A stretch of 12,070 bases of DNA from Candidatus Caenarcanales bacterium (lineage in GTDB: Bacteria > Cyanobacteriota > Vampirovibrionia > Caenarcaniphilales > Caenarcanaceae): positions 1 through 12,070 of the forward strand of contig CANLFK010000060.1 of NCBI GenBank assembly GCA_947489925.1, given 5' to 3'. Below, in pieces: positions 1-6,543 of the stretch. Position 1 is the stretch's first letter; each line of letters begins with the position of its first letter. The translations under genes were made by a program, and so were the position numbers. The notes under the pieces are model-generated. The model was not told the origin of the DNA. It saw only the letters and a list, made by a program, of their open reading frames with translations, and ran no database searches.

Positions 1-329
1 TCTTCATTGTATGTATGTGATGATAATTGACGACTTCTAATTGACTCTATCAAAGCCTTTCCACAATTTTTTACTAAGCCTCTATTAAAAGCAAGAGTAA
101 AGGCATCTCTACTTCCTTGTATATCTGTTTCACCTTGAGCTTCATAAAAATCTTTAACAGTTTTCCAAGCAAGTTCGTAGTTATACTCAAAAGCTTGTAT
201 TAATCCTTGTTTTTCAAATTTATTAAGTTCTCTAATAGTTGCTATTTCAATTACTTCCAATAAATTGTCCATAGCCTTTTTAAAACTATTAAATCTTTGC
301 TTCCAGCATATTTCTTTATTTGTGTTCAT
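1..329 (-). CDS. HEPN-domain protein, HI0074 family (HepT-like toxin of an MNT/HEPN pair), C-terminus cut by window edge
   Basis: Translating the minus strand from the ATG at 327-329 gives an open frame of 109 codons that runs off the left edge. The family is about 140 residues, so some 30 are missing. The N-terminal WKQRFNSFKKAM (9-20), LIQAFEYNYELAWKTVKDF (43-61) and SHTYNE (104-109) are what I recognise from the HI0074 'nucleotidyltransferase substrate-binding' family, an all-helical HEPN fold. R100-QLSS-H105-T-Y107 fits the RX4HXY motif of HepT toxins: R and H form the RNase site, and the Tyr is the residue AMPylated by the partner MntA nucleotidyltransferase in characterised pairs. No nucleotidyltransferase is visible in the window. 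It would be expected directly downstream, beyond position 1. The start is chosen because WKQRF normally lies about 10 residues in and AGAGG lies 6 nt upstream. Family assignment is confident; toxin activity is inferred. Confidence 0.85.
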   Translation of the reverse strand, partial: MNTNKEICWKQRFNSFKKAMDNLLEVIEIATIRELNKFEKQGLIQAFEYNYELAWKTVKDFYEAQGETDIQGSRDAFTLAFNRGLVKNCGKALIESIRSRQLSSHTYNE

Positions 330-332
330 ATT

Positions 333-344
333 AGACCTCTTGCA
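333..344 (+). repeat. Left terminal inverted repeat of the MITE-like element
   Basis: AGACCTCTTGCA, the exact reverse complement of 517-528. On the minus strand this copy reads TGCAAGAGGTCT and lies just ahead of the HEPN start codon, so its AGAGG can act as a ribosome binding site. Confidence 0.8.
336..340 (-). promoter_or_regulatory. Ribosome binding site of the HEPN gene, inside the element's terminal repeat
   Basis: Plus-strand CCTCT reads AGAGG on the minus strand, six nucleotides before the ATG at 329. It belongs to the transposable-element end, not to the original leader. Confidence 0.5.
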
Positions 345-350
345 AAATAA

Positions 351-362
351 ATTATAATTATA
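351..362 (-). promoter_or_regulatory. Two adjacent TATAAT hexamers, candidate -10 elements for the HEPN gene
   Basis: On the minus strand the sequence reads TATAATTATAAT, two perfect -10 hexamers end to end, inside the mobile element. Transcription would start near 344-350 and give a leader of about 15-20 nt ahead of the HEPN ATG. I see no good -35 hexamer at 16-18 nt, and TATAAT is common by chance in such AT-rich DNA, so this is only a candidate. Confidence 0.3.
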
Positions 363-410
363 TGAAATTGATGATTGAGAGAGTCGGTATTTGCTAAAGA
401 ATTTTATTTT

Positions 411-438
411 AAAAGCCCCCTCCGCCCCCTAAAGGAGG
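411..438. repeat. GC-rich palindromic segment A within the element
   Basis: Opens with AAAAGCCCCCT and can fold CCTCC (419-423) with GGAGG (434-438). It shares the AAAGCCCCCT start with segment B at 485-515. Similar CCCCCT/AGGGGG palindromes are, from memory, frequent in Bacteroidota intergenic regions; not checked. Confidence 0.5.
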
Positions 439-484
439 AACTTAAGGTTTTTAGTAACAACAACACATTCAAATTCCAGCTTCT

Positions 485-515
485 AAAGCCCCCTTTCAGG
501 GGGTTGGGGGTTTTT
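485..515. repeat. GC-rich hairpin segment B within the element
   Basis: CCCCCT (489-494) and AGGGGG (498-503) form a perfect 6-bp stem with a TTC loop. A second GGGGG (506-510) followed by TTTTT offers an alternative pairing with the same C-run. On the plus strand it resembles an intrinsic terminator, but no plus-strand gene lies upstream. Read from the hsdR side (minus), the hairpin lacks a T-run and could at most attenuate read-through into the HEPN gene. Confidence 0.6.
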
Positions 516-516
516 C

Positions 517-528
517 TGCAAGAGGTCT
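517..528 (-). repeat. Right terminal inverted repeat of the MITE-like element
   Basis: TGCAAGAGGTCT, the exact reverse complement of 333-344. It lies 30 nt beyond the hsdR stop codon, immediately after the orphan AAGGAGG sequence. Confidence 0.8.
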
Positions 529-530
529 TT

Positions 531-538
531 TCCTCCTT
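531..538 (-). promoter_or_regulatory. Orphan Shine-Dalgarno sequence AAGGAGG, separated from its gene by the element
   Basis: Plus-strand TCCTCCTT reads AAGGAGGA on the minus strand, 20 nt past the hsdR stop. No plausible gene starts after it: a TTG 11 nt downstream opens only about 12 codons. If the 196-bp element is removed, AAGGAGG falls about 4-6 nt from the HEPN ATG, so it was probably that gene's original ribosome binding site. Confidence 0.5.
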
Positions 539-558
539 AATTTGAATATTTTTTCTCA

Positions 559-2928
559 TCAGGCTATTCTCTTTTCATACAAATGCTTCTGAAAGTCTAT
601 AAACAAATTTTTAATACTCTCAACATCACCCAATGCGTCTTCGGCCTCTGATAATGATTTATATTTATTTATAAGAAGTATCGGTAATTTTTCTTGATCA
701 AGTTCTTCTACGCCAATTTTAATATATTGGTTTAAAACAAATTGAATAAACTCTCTTTGGTTTTTATTAAGCAAAGCAAAAATGGTTGTCTCTGAAACTG
801 CCACCCGCTGTTCTCTTGTCATCGATTGATAATTGGCATTAAAAACATATTCTAACACATCAAAAAGGTCGCTTTTTTGCATATCCACTAACTGCTGAAT
901 AATAAGCAAATCACTTTCAGGAAAGCCCACTTTTTCTAATTTATCTAATAATGCTTTTCTGGTCATTGGACTGCTCCAAATTTTAAGCAATTCATCTTCA
1001 CTTTTAAACAAATTAGGTAATTCACCAAATAAATTAGTTAAAAATTCTTCAGCTGAAATTGGTTTACCATCAGCATTCCAAAACGAAGTAGAACTCATTG
1101 ATTGTATTTCTCTTTCTTTTCCGTCCCGCAATTTTATTTTCAGCTTCTTTTTTTTATTTTCAGTTTTTTCAGGTTTGTCTACTGGCTCTGCTTTTTCCTT
1201 TTTTGCTGAATTTGTTTTTGGTTCTCCTAATATTTCTGACTCCATTGGTTCTCCGTCCCAGTCAGGGTCAATCAAATGTTTTTCACAAGCAGAGACAAAA
1301 TCATATAATGTAAAAAACTCTTTGCCTTCAAATAAGCGAGTCCCCCGACCAAGAATCTGTTTAAATTCAATCATGGAGTTTACTGGACGCATTAAAACGA
1401 TATTACGAATATTTTTAGCATCAACGCCTGTAGACAGTTTTTGCGAAGTTGTAAGTATAGTTGGTATTGTTTTTTCATTATCTTGAAACTCTCGTAAAAA
1501 CTGTTCACCTATTTCGCCATCATTAGCGGTAACTCTTACACAATAATTAGGATTAGTTGAGTCTTTATATTGATTTACAAAATCACGCACTACAGCCGCA
1601 TGGTCTTGATTAGCACAAAATATAATGGCTTTTTCTTTTTGATTAGCTGAATCCATATAAAGTTCAACACGATATTTCTCTCTTTCTTTTATTTCGATGG
1701 TGCGGTTAAAATCAGCTTCAGTATAGGTTTTACCTTCTTCTGTTTCGCCTTCAATTATTTGGTCATCGCTGGTATAAACATAAGTATCGAGTGTTGTTTT
1801 AATATGTTTTACTTTAAATGGCGTTAAGAAACCATCATTAATACCTTCTTTCAGCGAATAAATATAAACTGGTTCGCCAAAATATTTATAAGTATCAACA
1901 TTGTCTTTTCGTTTAGGAGTAGCCGTTAAACCCAATTGAACCGCTGGAGCAAAATATTCTAAAATACCTCTCCAATTTCCTTCATCATTAGCTCCACCTC
2001 GATGGCATTCATCAATAATAATAAAGTCAAAATAGTCTGCTGGATATTCTCCAAAGTAAGGAGCTGGCTTTCCGTCTTTATCAGTGCCGCTCATAAAGGT
2101 TTGAAAAATTGTAAAGAAAATACTTCCGTTTGTAGGAACTCGCCCACCTTTTTTAATTTCCTTGGGATTTATTCTCACCAGAGCATCTTCAGAAAATGCA
2201 GAAAATGAATTATAAGCTTGATCGGCTAAGATATTTCTATCAGCTAAAAATAATATTCTTGGTCTTCTTTTGATTGGCTCAGAAACCAGCTTTTCATTCT
2301 TCTTGTTGTCATTTCCTGAAGACAAATTCCAGCGGGTTTGAAATAATTTCCAAGCTATTTGAAAAGCAATCGTAGTTTTGCCTGTTCCAGTCGCAAGCGT
2401 TAAAAGTATGCGGTCTTTTTTATTTGCAATAGCTTCTAATACCTTATTGATTGCAATTTCTTGATAAAATCTCGATGGTTTTGTTCCGCCAATATCTTCA
2501 AATGGAATATTAGAAAATTTGTCTCTCCACTCATTTTGAATAGCAAAAGTTTTATTCCAAAGTTCTTCTGGGCTTAAATAATTTTCAATCAAGCCTTCAA
2601 TACCAGTTTTTAGACAGATACTATAAATTTCTTTGCCATTCGTGCTGTAAGTCGTTTCTAATTTTAGTTTTTCGGCATATTGCTTGGCTTGTGCTACACC
2701 TTCACTGACTTCTAAATTTTGGCTTTTGGCTTCCACCACCGCTAGTTTAATGCCTTTAAAAACTAATACATAATCGGCTTTTAATATTTTGCCACGCTTA
2801 CCGCCAACTTGTATTTTACCAGCCGTAATATTATATTCTCGCAGGATTTTAGAACCTTCTACAACTCCCCAGCCACAAGCTTTAAGTTTTGGGTCAATTA
2901 ATTCAGCTCTTGTTTCTGCTTCGTTCAT
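559..2928 (-). CDS. hsdR: Type I restriction endonuclease, R (motor/nuclease) subunit, EcoEI/EcoR124-like
   Basis: 789 residues, close to the usual EcoEI-type HsdR length. It translocates and cleaves unmethylated DNA in complex with HsdM and HsdS. An N-terminal HSDR_N nuclease domain carries D52 and E66-A-K68 of the PD-(D/E)xK site. The SF2 motor follows, with Walker A ATGTGKT (179-185, K184), DECH box (306-309), TATP (335-338) and QILGRGTRL (524-532, arginine finger). A Lys/Glu-rich low-complexity linker (about 571-600) leads into the C-terminal EcoEI_R_C domain that docks on the methylase. All key catalytic residues are present, so the enzyme looks intact. The start MNEAETRAELIDPKLKACGWG is typical of the family. 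The gene begins 41 nt after fic and is probably co-transcribed with it and hsdM. The recognised ribosome binding sequence is weak. No HsdS accompanies it. Confidence 0.95.
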   Translation of the reverse strand: MNEAETRAELIDPKLKACGWGVVEGSKILREYNITAGKIQVGGKRGKILKADYVLVFKGIKLAVVEAKSQNLEVSEGVAQAKQYAEKLKLETTYSTNGKEIYSICLKTGIEGLIENYLSPEELWNKTFAIQNEWRDKFSNIPFEDIGGTKPSRFYQEIAINKVLEAIANKKDRILLTLATGTGKTTIAFQIAWKLFQTRWNLSSGNDNKKNEKLVSEPIKRRPRILFLADRNILADQAYNSFSAFSEDALVRINPKEIKKGGRVPTNGSIFFTIFQTFMSGTDKDGKPAPYFGEYPADYFDFIIIDECHRGGANDEGNWRGILEYFAPAVQLGLTATPKRKDNVDTYKYFGEPVYIYSLKEGINDGFLTPFKVKHIKTTLDTYVYTSDDQIIEGETEEGKTYTEADFNRTIEIKEREKYRVELYMDSANQKEKAIIFCANQDHAAVVRDFVNQYKDSTNPNYCVRVTANDGEIGEQFLREFQDNEKTIPTILTTSQKLSTGVDAKNIRNIVLMRPVNSMIEFKQILGRGTRLFEGKEFFTLYDFVSACEKHLIDPDWDGEPMESEILGEPKTNSAKKEKAEPVDKPEKTENKKKKLKIKLRDGKEREIQSMSSTSFWNADGKPISAEEFLTNLFGELPNLFKSEDELLKIWSSPMTRKALLDKLEKVGFPESDLLIIQQLVDMQKSDLFDVLEYVFNANYQSMTREQRVAVSETTIFALLNKNQREFIQFVLNQYIKIGVEELDQEKLPILLINKYKSLSEAEDALGDVESIKNLFIDFQKHLYEKRIA

Positions 2929-2969
2929 GCTATTTATTTTCTCAAATTCTTTTAATATTTTTCATAATT

Positions 2970-3518
2970 TTATAATTCTCTTTCATAGCCTTCATAATAA
3001 TAGGATTGTTCTATTCCTTTAAAAATAATTTCTCGATTATTAATATCATCGGTTAAATTAGCCATAAGCAAAGTTTTTAATTCTAAATCATTAATGGGGC
3101 TTCTCTCCATGGCTTGCAGATAAAGTTCTTTGCTTACAAACTGCCAATTTACTACTTTTTTTAGTTTAGTTTTTAAGAGCATATCCAGCCAAATTCGCAT
3201 AGTTCTGCCATTACCTTCCATAAAAGGGTGAGCAATATTCATTTCTACATATTTGGTAATAATTTCTTCAAATGAATTTTCGGGTAATTGTTCAATTTTT
3301 ACCAAGATTTCATTAAGATACAAAGCATTAGCAAATCTAAAACCGCCTTTTGAAATGTTTTTTGTGCGTATTTGTCCGGCAAAATCATATAATTCATTAA
3401 AAAGATATTTATGTATTTGTTGTAAACCTTTGACTGTGCCAATTTCAATTGTCTCTAGGTCGCCAGTTTCAAATAAGCGATAAGCATTTTCTAAACTTTT
3501 TTTATCAATATTTTTCAT
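2970..3518 (-). CDS. fic: Fic-domain protein AMP-transferase, class III (C-terminal self-inhibitory motif)
   Basis: 182 residues. The Fic core is HPFMEGNGRTM (97-107): H97 is the catalytic His, E101 the metal ligand, N103/G104/R105 the phosphate anchors. This matches the active consensus HPFx(D/E)GNGRxxR, so catalysis should be possible. Fic proteins transfer AMP (occasionally other groups) from a nucleotide to Ser/Thr/Tyr of a target protein. Near the C-terminus S172-YYY-E176-G177 matches the (S/T)xxxE(G/N) inhibitory helix, which in class III enzymes such as NmFic occupies the active site until oligomer dissociation or autoAMPylation. This explains why no separate antitoxin gene is needed. 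The ATG overlaps the hsdM stop in ATGA (3515-3518), so translation is probably coupled. The position between hsdM and hsdR, where hsdS usually sits, is the notable feature. The target protein is unknown. Confidence 0.93.
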   Translation of the reverse strand: MKNIDKKSLENAYRLFETGDLETIEIGTVKGLQQIHKYLFNELYDFAGQIRTKNISKGGFRFANALYLNEILVKIEQLPENSFEEIITKYVEMNIAHPFMEGNGRTMRIWLDMLLKTKLKKVVNWQFVSKELYLQAMERSPINDLELKTLLMANLTDDINNREIIFKGIEQSYYYEGYEREL

Positions 3519-4984
3519 ATCAGTTCCAAAATTGAATTTAAAATATTTGCACTTTCTTTATCTAAAGCTTTAATTTCTTCTAAAATTTCTTCTGGTTGGC
3601 GTAAAGCGGCTTCTTCTTTTTTATTAGGATTTTTAGCACTTAAGTCGAGCGTATTTTTATCAATATCTTTTAAATTAATACTCCAAGAGTTTTCGCTTTC
3701 GGCTTTAGTCTTTTGCAATTCAATAAATTCAGCTAAGTCCTTTTCGCTGAGCGGATTAGTTTTACCTAAGTTTCGATCTAAGTTCAGTTGGTAAAACCAG
3801 ACTTTTTTAGTTTCATCACCTTTTTCAAAAAACAATACTACTGTTTTCACGCCAGCACCAGTAAAAGTTCCACTTGGTAAATCTAAAACACTATGTAAAT
3901 TACAATTTTCTAACAGTTCTTTACGCAAAGCCACCGAAGCATTATCGGTATTACTCAAAAAAGTATTTTTAATTACGATGCCCGCTTTTCCGCCAGTCTT
4001 TAATATTTTAATAAAGTGTTGCAAAAATAAAGAGGCCGTCTCACCTGTTTTAATCGGGAAGTTTTGTTGTACTTCAGCACGCTCTTTACCACCAAAAGGA
4101 GGATTAGCCAATACAATATCATAACGGTCTTTTTCTTGTATATCGGCTAAATTTTCCGCCAGCGTATTAGTATGAATAATATTTGGTGCTTCGATACCGT
4201 GCAAAATCATATTCATTGTGCCGATAATATAAGCTAATGATTTTTTTTCTTTGCCGTAAAAGGTTTTTTTCTGTAAAATTTCATAGTCTTTGCTTGAAAG
4301 TTCTTGTCTGGTAGCTGAGAGCATCAAAGTCAAATAATCAAAAGCCTCACACAAAAAGCCAGCACTCCCCACTGCACCATCATAAATTCTTTGCCCTATT
4401 TCAGGTGCAACTACCTTTATAATAGTTTTAATAAGCGGGCGAGGAGTATAGTATTCGCCACCATTACGCCCAGCATTGCCCATATTTTGTATTTTAGATT
4501 CATACAAATGGCTCATTTCATGTTTTTCAGCAGATGTTCTAAAACGCAGTTCATCAATGCGATTAATTATTTCACGCAAGTTATAGCCACTTTGTATGCG
4601 GTTTTTAAGTTCACTGAAAATCTCACCAATTTTATATTCAATGGTGTCAGCTCTTTCGGCTTTGGTCTTAAATTTTTTGAGATAAGGAAAAAGCTCAGTA
4701 TTAACAAAGTCTGCAAGGTCATCTCCTGTAAGTGATTTATTATGATCGAGCTTGCCATCTACTCCTTTTGGGGTCGCCCAAGTTGTCCACTGAAATTTTT
4801 CATCAATAATTGGTGTATAGGTTTTATTACTAAGTTGAGTGGCTCTGGCTTTATCTTTCTCTAAATCGTCCAAATACTTTAAAAACAATACCCACGAAGT
4901 TTGTTCTACATAGTCCAGTTCACTACCACAACCAGCGTCTTTGTGTAGTATATCGTCTATATTTTTAAAGGTTTGTTCAAACAT
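3515..4984 (-). CDS. hsdM: Type I restriction-modification DNA methyltransferase, M subunit
   Basis: 489 residues, normal for HsdM. It methylates adenine N6 using S-adenosylmethionine, with the sequence chosen by HsdS. A helical HsdM N-terminal domain covers about 1-150. GGEYYTPRPL (175-184) opens the methylase domain. SAM-binding motif I is DGAVGSAGFL (202-211), a variant of the usual D-P-A-C-G-T-G-G-F. The catalytic motif IV is NPPF (294-297) within DIVLANPPFGG. The C-terminal tail (about 455-489) is predicted helical and would contact HsdR/HsdS. The gene starts 35 nt after the nuoM stop and shares its direction, so nuoM read-through could transcribe it. No good Shine-Dalgarno or promoter is visible in that gap. 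The 3' end overlaps fic by 4 nt. G+C in lines I counted here (27-45%) is higher than in the genes to the right, hinting at transfer. Confidence 0.95.
   Translation of the reverse strand: MFEQTFKNIDDILHKDAGCGSELDYVEQTSWVLFLKYLDDLEKDKARATQLSNKTYTPIIDEKFQWTTWATPKGVDGKLDHNKSLTGDDLADFVNTELFPYLKKFKTKAERADTIEYKIGEIFSELKNRIQSGYNLREIINRIDELRFRTSAEKHEMSHLYESKIQNMGNAGRNGGEYYTPRPLIKTIIKVVAPEIGQRIYDGAVGSAGFLCEAFDYLTLMLSATRQELSSKDYEILQKKTFYGKEKKSLAYIIGTMNMILHGIEAPNIIHTNTLAENLADIQEKDRYDIVLANPPFGGKERAEVQQNFPIKTGETASLFLQHFIKILKTGGKAGIVIKNTFLSNTDNASVALRKELLENCNLHSVLDLPSGTFTGAGVKTVVLFFEKGDETKKVWFYQLNLDRNLGKTNPLSEKDLAEFIELQKTKAESENSWSINLKDIDKNTLDLSAKNPNKKEEAALRQPEEILEEIKALDKESANILNSILELI
3520..3539. repeat. Copy 1 of a ~20-bp direct repeat (hsdM 3' end / fic leader)
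   Basis: TCAGTTCCAAAAT (3520-3532) is identical to 5003-5015, and the next seven bases match at all but two or three positions. Here it encodes the hsdM C-terminus (SILEL) and directly precedes the fic ATG; GGAA on the minus strand may serve as fic's ribosome binding site. Confidence 0.5.
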
Positions 4985-5002
4985 TTTATATTTTCTTTTT
5001 TG

Positions 5003-5022
5003 TCAGTTCCAAAATCGATTTA
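5003..5022. repeat. Copy 2 of the ~20-bp direct repeat (nuoM/hsdM junction)
   Basis: Same 13-bp core as 3520-3532, located between the nuoM stop and the hsdM start and running into the nuoM stop codon. On the minus strand both copies read TTTTGGAACTGA. It may be a recombination scar or a shared leader element. A 13-bp match can also occur by chance in 12 kb of AT-rich DNA. Confidence 0.45.
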
Positions 5023-6543
5023 CTGAATAGAGGTTTTCCTTAAATTAATTTCAACTAATTCTAAGCTGGCTTTAGACTTTTCAAGCAAGATTTGAGGGAA
5101 AATACCCAAAAATAAACTAATAAATAAAAGACTACCCAATAAAAGTTTTTGTTTATTTTCTAAGTCAGTTATTAAGTTTAATTTATTATTTAAAGAGCCA
5201 AAGCAAGTCTTTTTGAGAATATAAAGTAAATAAGCGGCACTAAAAATTATGCTCAAGGTCGCTATCAGACTTAAGATTTGCGGATAATTGAAAGCACTGG
5301 CATTGGTAAATAAGCTATAAAAAACTAATGATTCCCCAATAAAACCAGATAAAGCGGGCAAGCCTAAATTAGCCATAATTAAACCCATAAAAATAAAAAA
5401 GAAAATTGGCATATTATTCGCAAAGCCGCCCAAATCATTTAATTCAAGATTATTTTTGCCAGCTTTTTCTTCTAGTATGCCTAAAGCCAAAATTAAAGCA
5501 ATACTTAAAATGGTATGACTAAAAATTTGAAATAAAGCTCCACTTAAACCAGCCGCATTTCCGCTAGACAAGCCCAATAAAACAAAACCCAAATGACTAA
5601 TTACTGAATAGGCAATAATTAATTTTATTTCTTTTTGTTTGATGGCAAATAAAGCCCCAACAATAATATTAAAACAGCCAATGAAAGCAATTAAACCTGA
5701 ATATTCTTGCAATAAAGCGGGAAATAATTCAGTCGTAAAACGCAATAAAGCATAAGCCGAGACCTTTATCATCAAAAGAGCAATTAAGCCTAAAGAAGAT
5801 CTTTGAATAGCTTTGACAAACCAAGCATGAAAAGGTAAAACTGGAATTTTAATTAAAAAACCGATTAAAAATAAAAAGAAAGAAATTTTCTGTAAACTCT
5901 GTGAATTATTGCTAGCAGATTGTAAATTCAAAGCACTAAGCTCATCAAAAGAAAAAGTTTTACCATCATTAGCCATAAATAAAATTATAATTCCAGCCAA
6001 AATAAAAGAAGCAGCTGTCAAAGCATAAATTAAAAATTGATTAGCCACTGAATTCTTTTCAGATTGACTTTGACTGCTTCCAATCGAATTATCTGAGTTC
6101 AGGAAAATATATAAAGGAATTATTTCAAGCTCAAACAGTATAAAAAAGGAAATTAAATCTTGTGCTATAAAAACACCAATTACCGAACTAATAAAAGCAA
6201 ATAATAATCCATAATTTAATTTACTAATTGTGATTTTTTGGCTAGCGACAATAATTGGCAAAATAAAACCAATTAAAATTAACATATTGACTGATAAGCC
6301 GTCTAAACCAAGCTTAAAAACTAAAATATTTCCAATCCAATTATAAGATTCAATTAATTGCAAACCAGTTTCTGGGCTTTGAAAAAAAACAAAAGTTGCA
6401 CTTAAACAGAGAGCCGAAATTATAAAAGCAAAAAACAAAGCTTGCCTCTGAATAGACTTTTGAGTGGCTGACTTATTGAAAATAAATGAAAACGAAGCTA
6501 TTAATGAAACAATTAATAAAATGCTTAAAATAGGCAAACTCAT
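5020..6543 (-). CDS. nuoM: NADH-quinone oxidoreductase (complex I) subunit M-like, proton-pumping membrane protein
   Basis: 507 residues, the usual NuoM length, with about 14 hydrophobic segments. It is an antiporter-like inner-membrane subunit that moves protons as NADH is oxidised. Family landmarks: FKLGLDGLSVNM (76-87), FELEIIPLYIF (137-147) with the channel Glu E138, IKIPVLPFHAW (231-241) with K232 in the broken helix, K260 in MIKVSAYALLRF, IAYSVISHLGF (310-320), FSHTIL (341-346) and LPALSGFIGE (395-404) with E404 of the last channel. All pump residues I can place are present. The loop after PFHAW is unusual: the normal LPDAHxxAPT stretch is replaced by FVKAIQRSSLG. No nuoL or nuoN adjoins; nuoN would normally follow, where hsdM now lies. 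It may be a paralogue of a main nuo operon or a displaced member. No Shine-Dalgarno is seen before the ATG. A related antiporter (MrpD/HyfF-like) is less likely. Confidence 0.85.
   Translation of the reverse strand: MSLPILSILLIVSLIASFSFIFNKSATQKSIQRQALFFAFIISALCLSATFVFFQSPETGLQLIESYNWIGNILVFKLGLDGLSVNMLILIGFILPIIVASQKITISKLNYGLLFAFISSVIGVFIAQDLISFFILFELEIIPLYIFLNSDNSIGSSQSQSEKNSVANQFLIYALTAASFILAGIIILFMANDGKTFSFDELSALNLQSASNNSQSLQKISFFLFLIGFLIKIPVLPFHAWFVKAIQRSSLGLIALLMIKVSAYALLRFTTELFPALLQEYSGLIAFIGCFNIIVGALFAIKQKEIKLIIAYSVISHLGFVLLGLSSGNAAGLSGALFQIFSHTILSIALILALGILEEKAGKNNLELNDLGGFANNMPIFFFIFMGLIMANLGLPALSGFIGESLVFYSLFTNASAFNYPQILSLIATLSIIFSAAYLLYILKKTCFGSLNNKLNLITDLENKQKLLLGSLLFISLFLGIFPQILLEKSKASLELVEINLRKTSIQ

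Larger units (their letters stand above)
333..528. mobile_element. MITE-like element, 196 bp, with 12-bp perfect terminal inverted repeats
   Basis: The ends AGACCTCTTGCA (333-344) and TGCAAGAGGTCT (517-528) are exact reverse complements, and similarity continues inward for about six more bases (AAATAA against GAAAAA). The element has no ORF. Inside are two GC-rich palindromic stretches that stand out sharply from the AT-rich surroundings. Read on the minus strand, the flanks are GGAGGAAA before and AATATG after, compatible with a 2-bp AA target duplication. A small non-autonomous element mobilised by a transposase elsewhere is the best reading. The transposase family is not identifiable from this copy alone. 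Confidence 0.65.

Noticed and set aside
485..515. Intrinsic terminator on the plus strand (GC hairpin followed by TTTTT)
   Set aside because: No plus-strand gene precedes it, and it sits inside the MITE-like element, so the shape is better explained as element structure.
517..540. Small gene after AAGGAGG on the minus strand using the TTG inside the terminal repeat
   Set aside because: The frame closes after about 12 codons of C/G-run residues; the ribosome binding sequence is better explained as separated from the HEPN ATG.
1098..2208. Plus-strand ORFs of 68-103 codons across the hsdR region
   Set aside because: They are antisense to a well-conserved hsdR and show no coherent domain; the hydrophobic one mirrors the Lys/Glu-rich linker.
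2929..2969. Remnant of hsdS between fic and hsdR
   Set aside because: Only 41 AT-rich bases are present, too few to hold any domain trace.
4391..4758. ORFs of 114 (plus) and 63 (minus) codons within hsdM
   Set aside because: Out-of-frame shadows of the methylase gene with no start signals or recognisable family.
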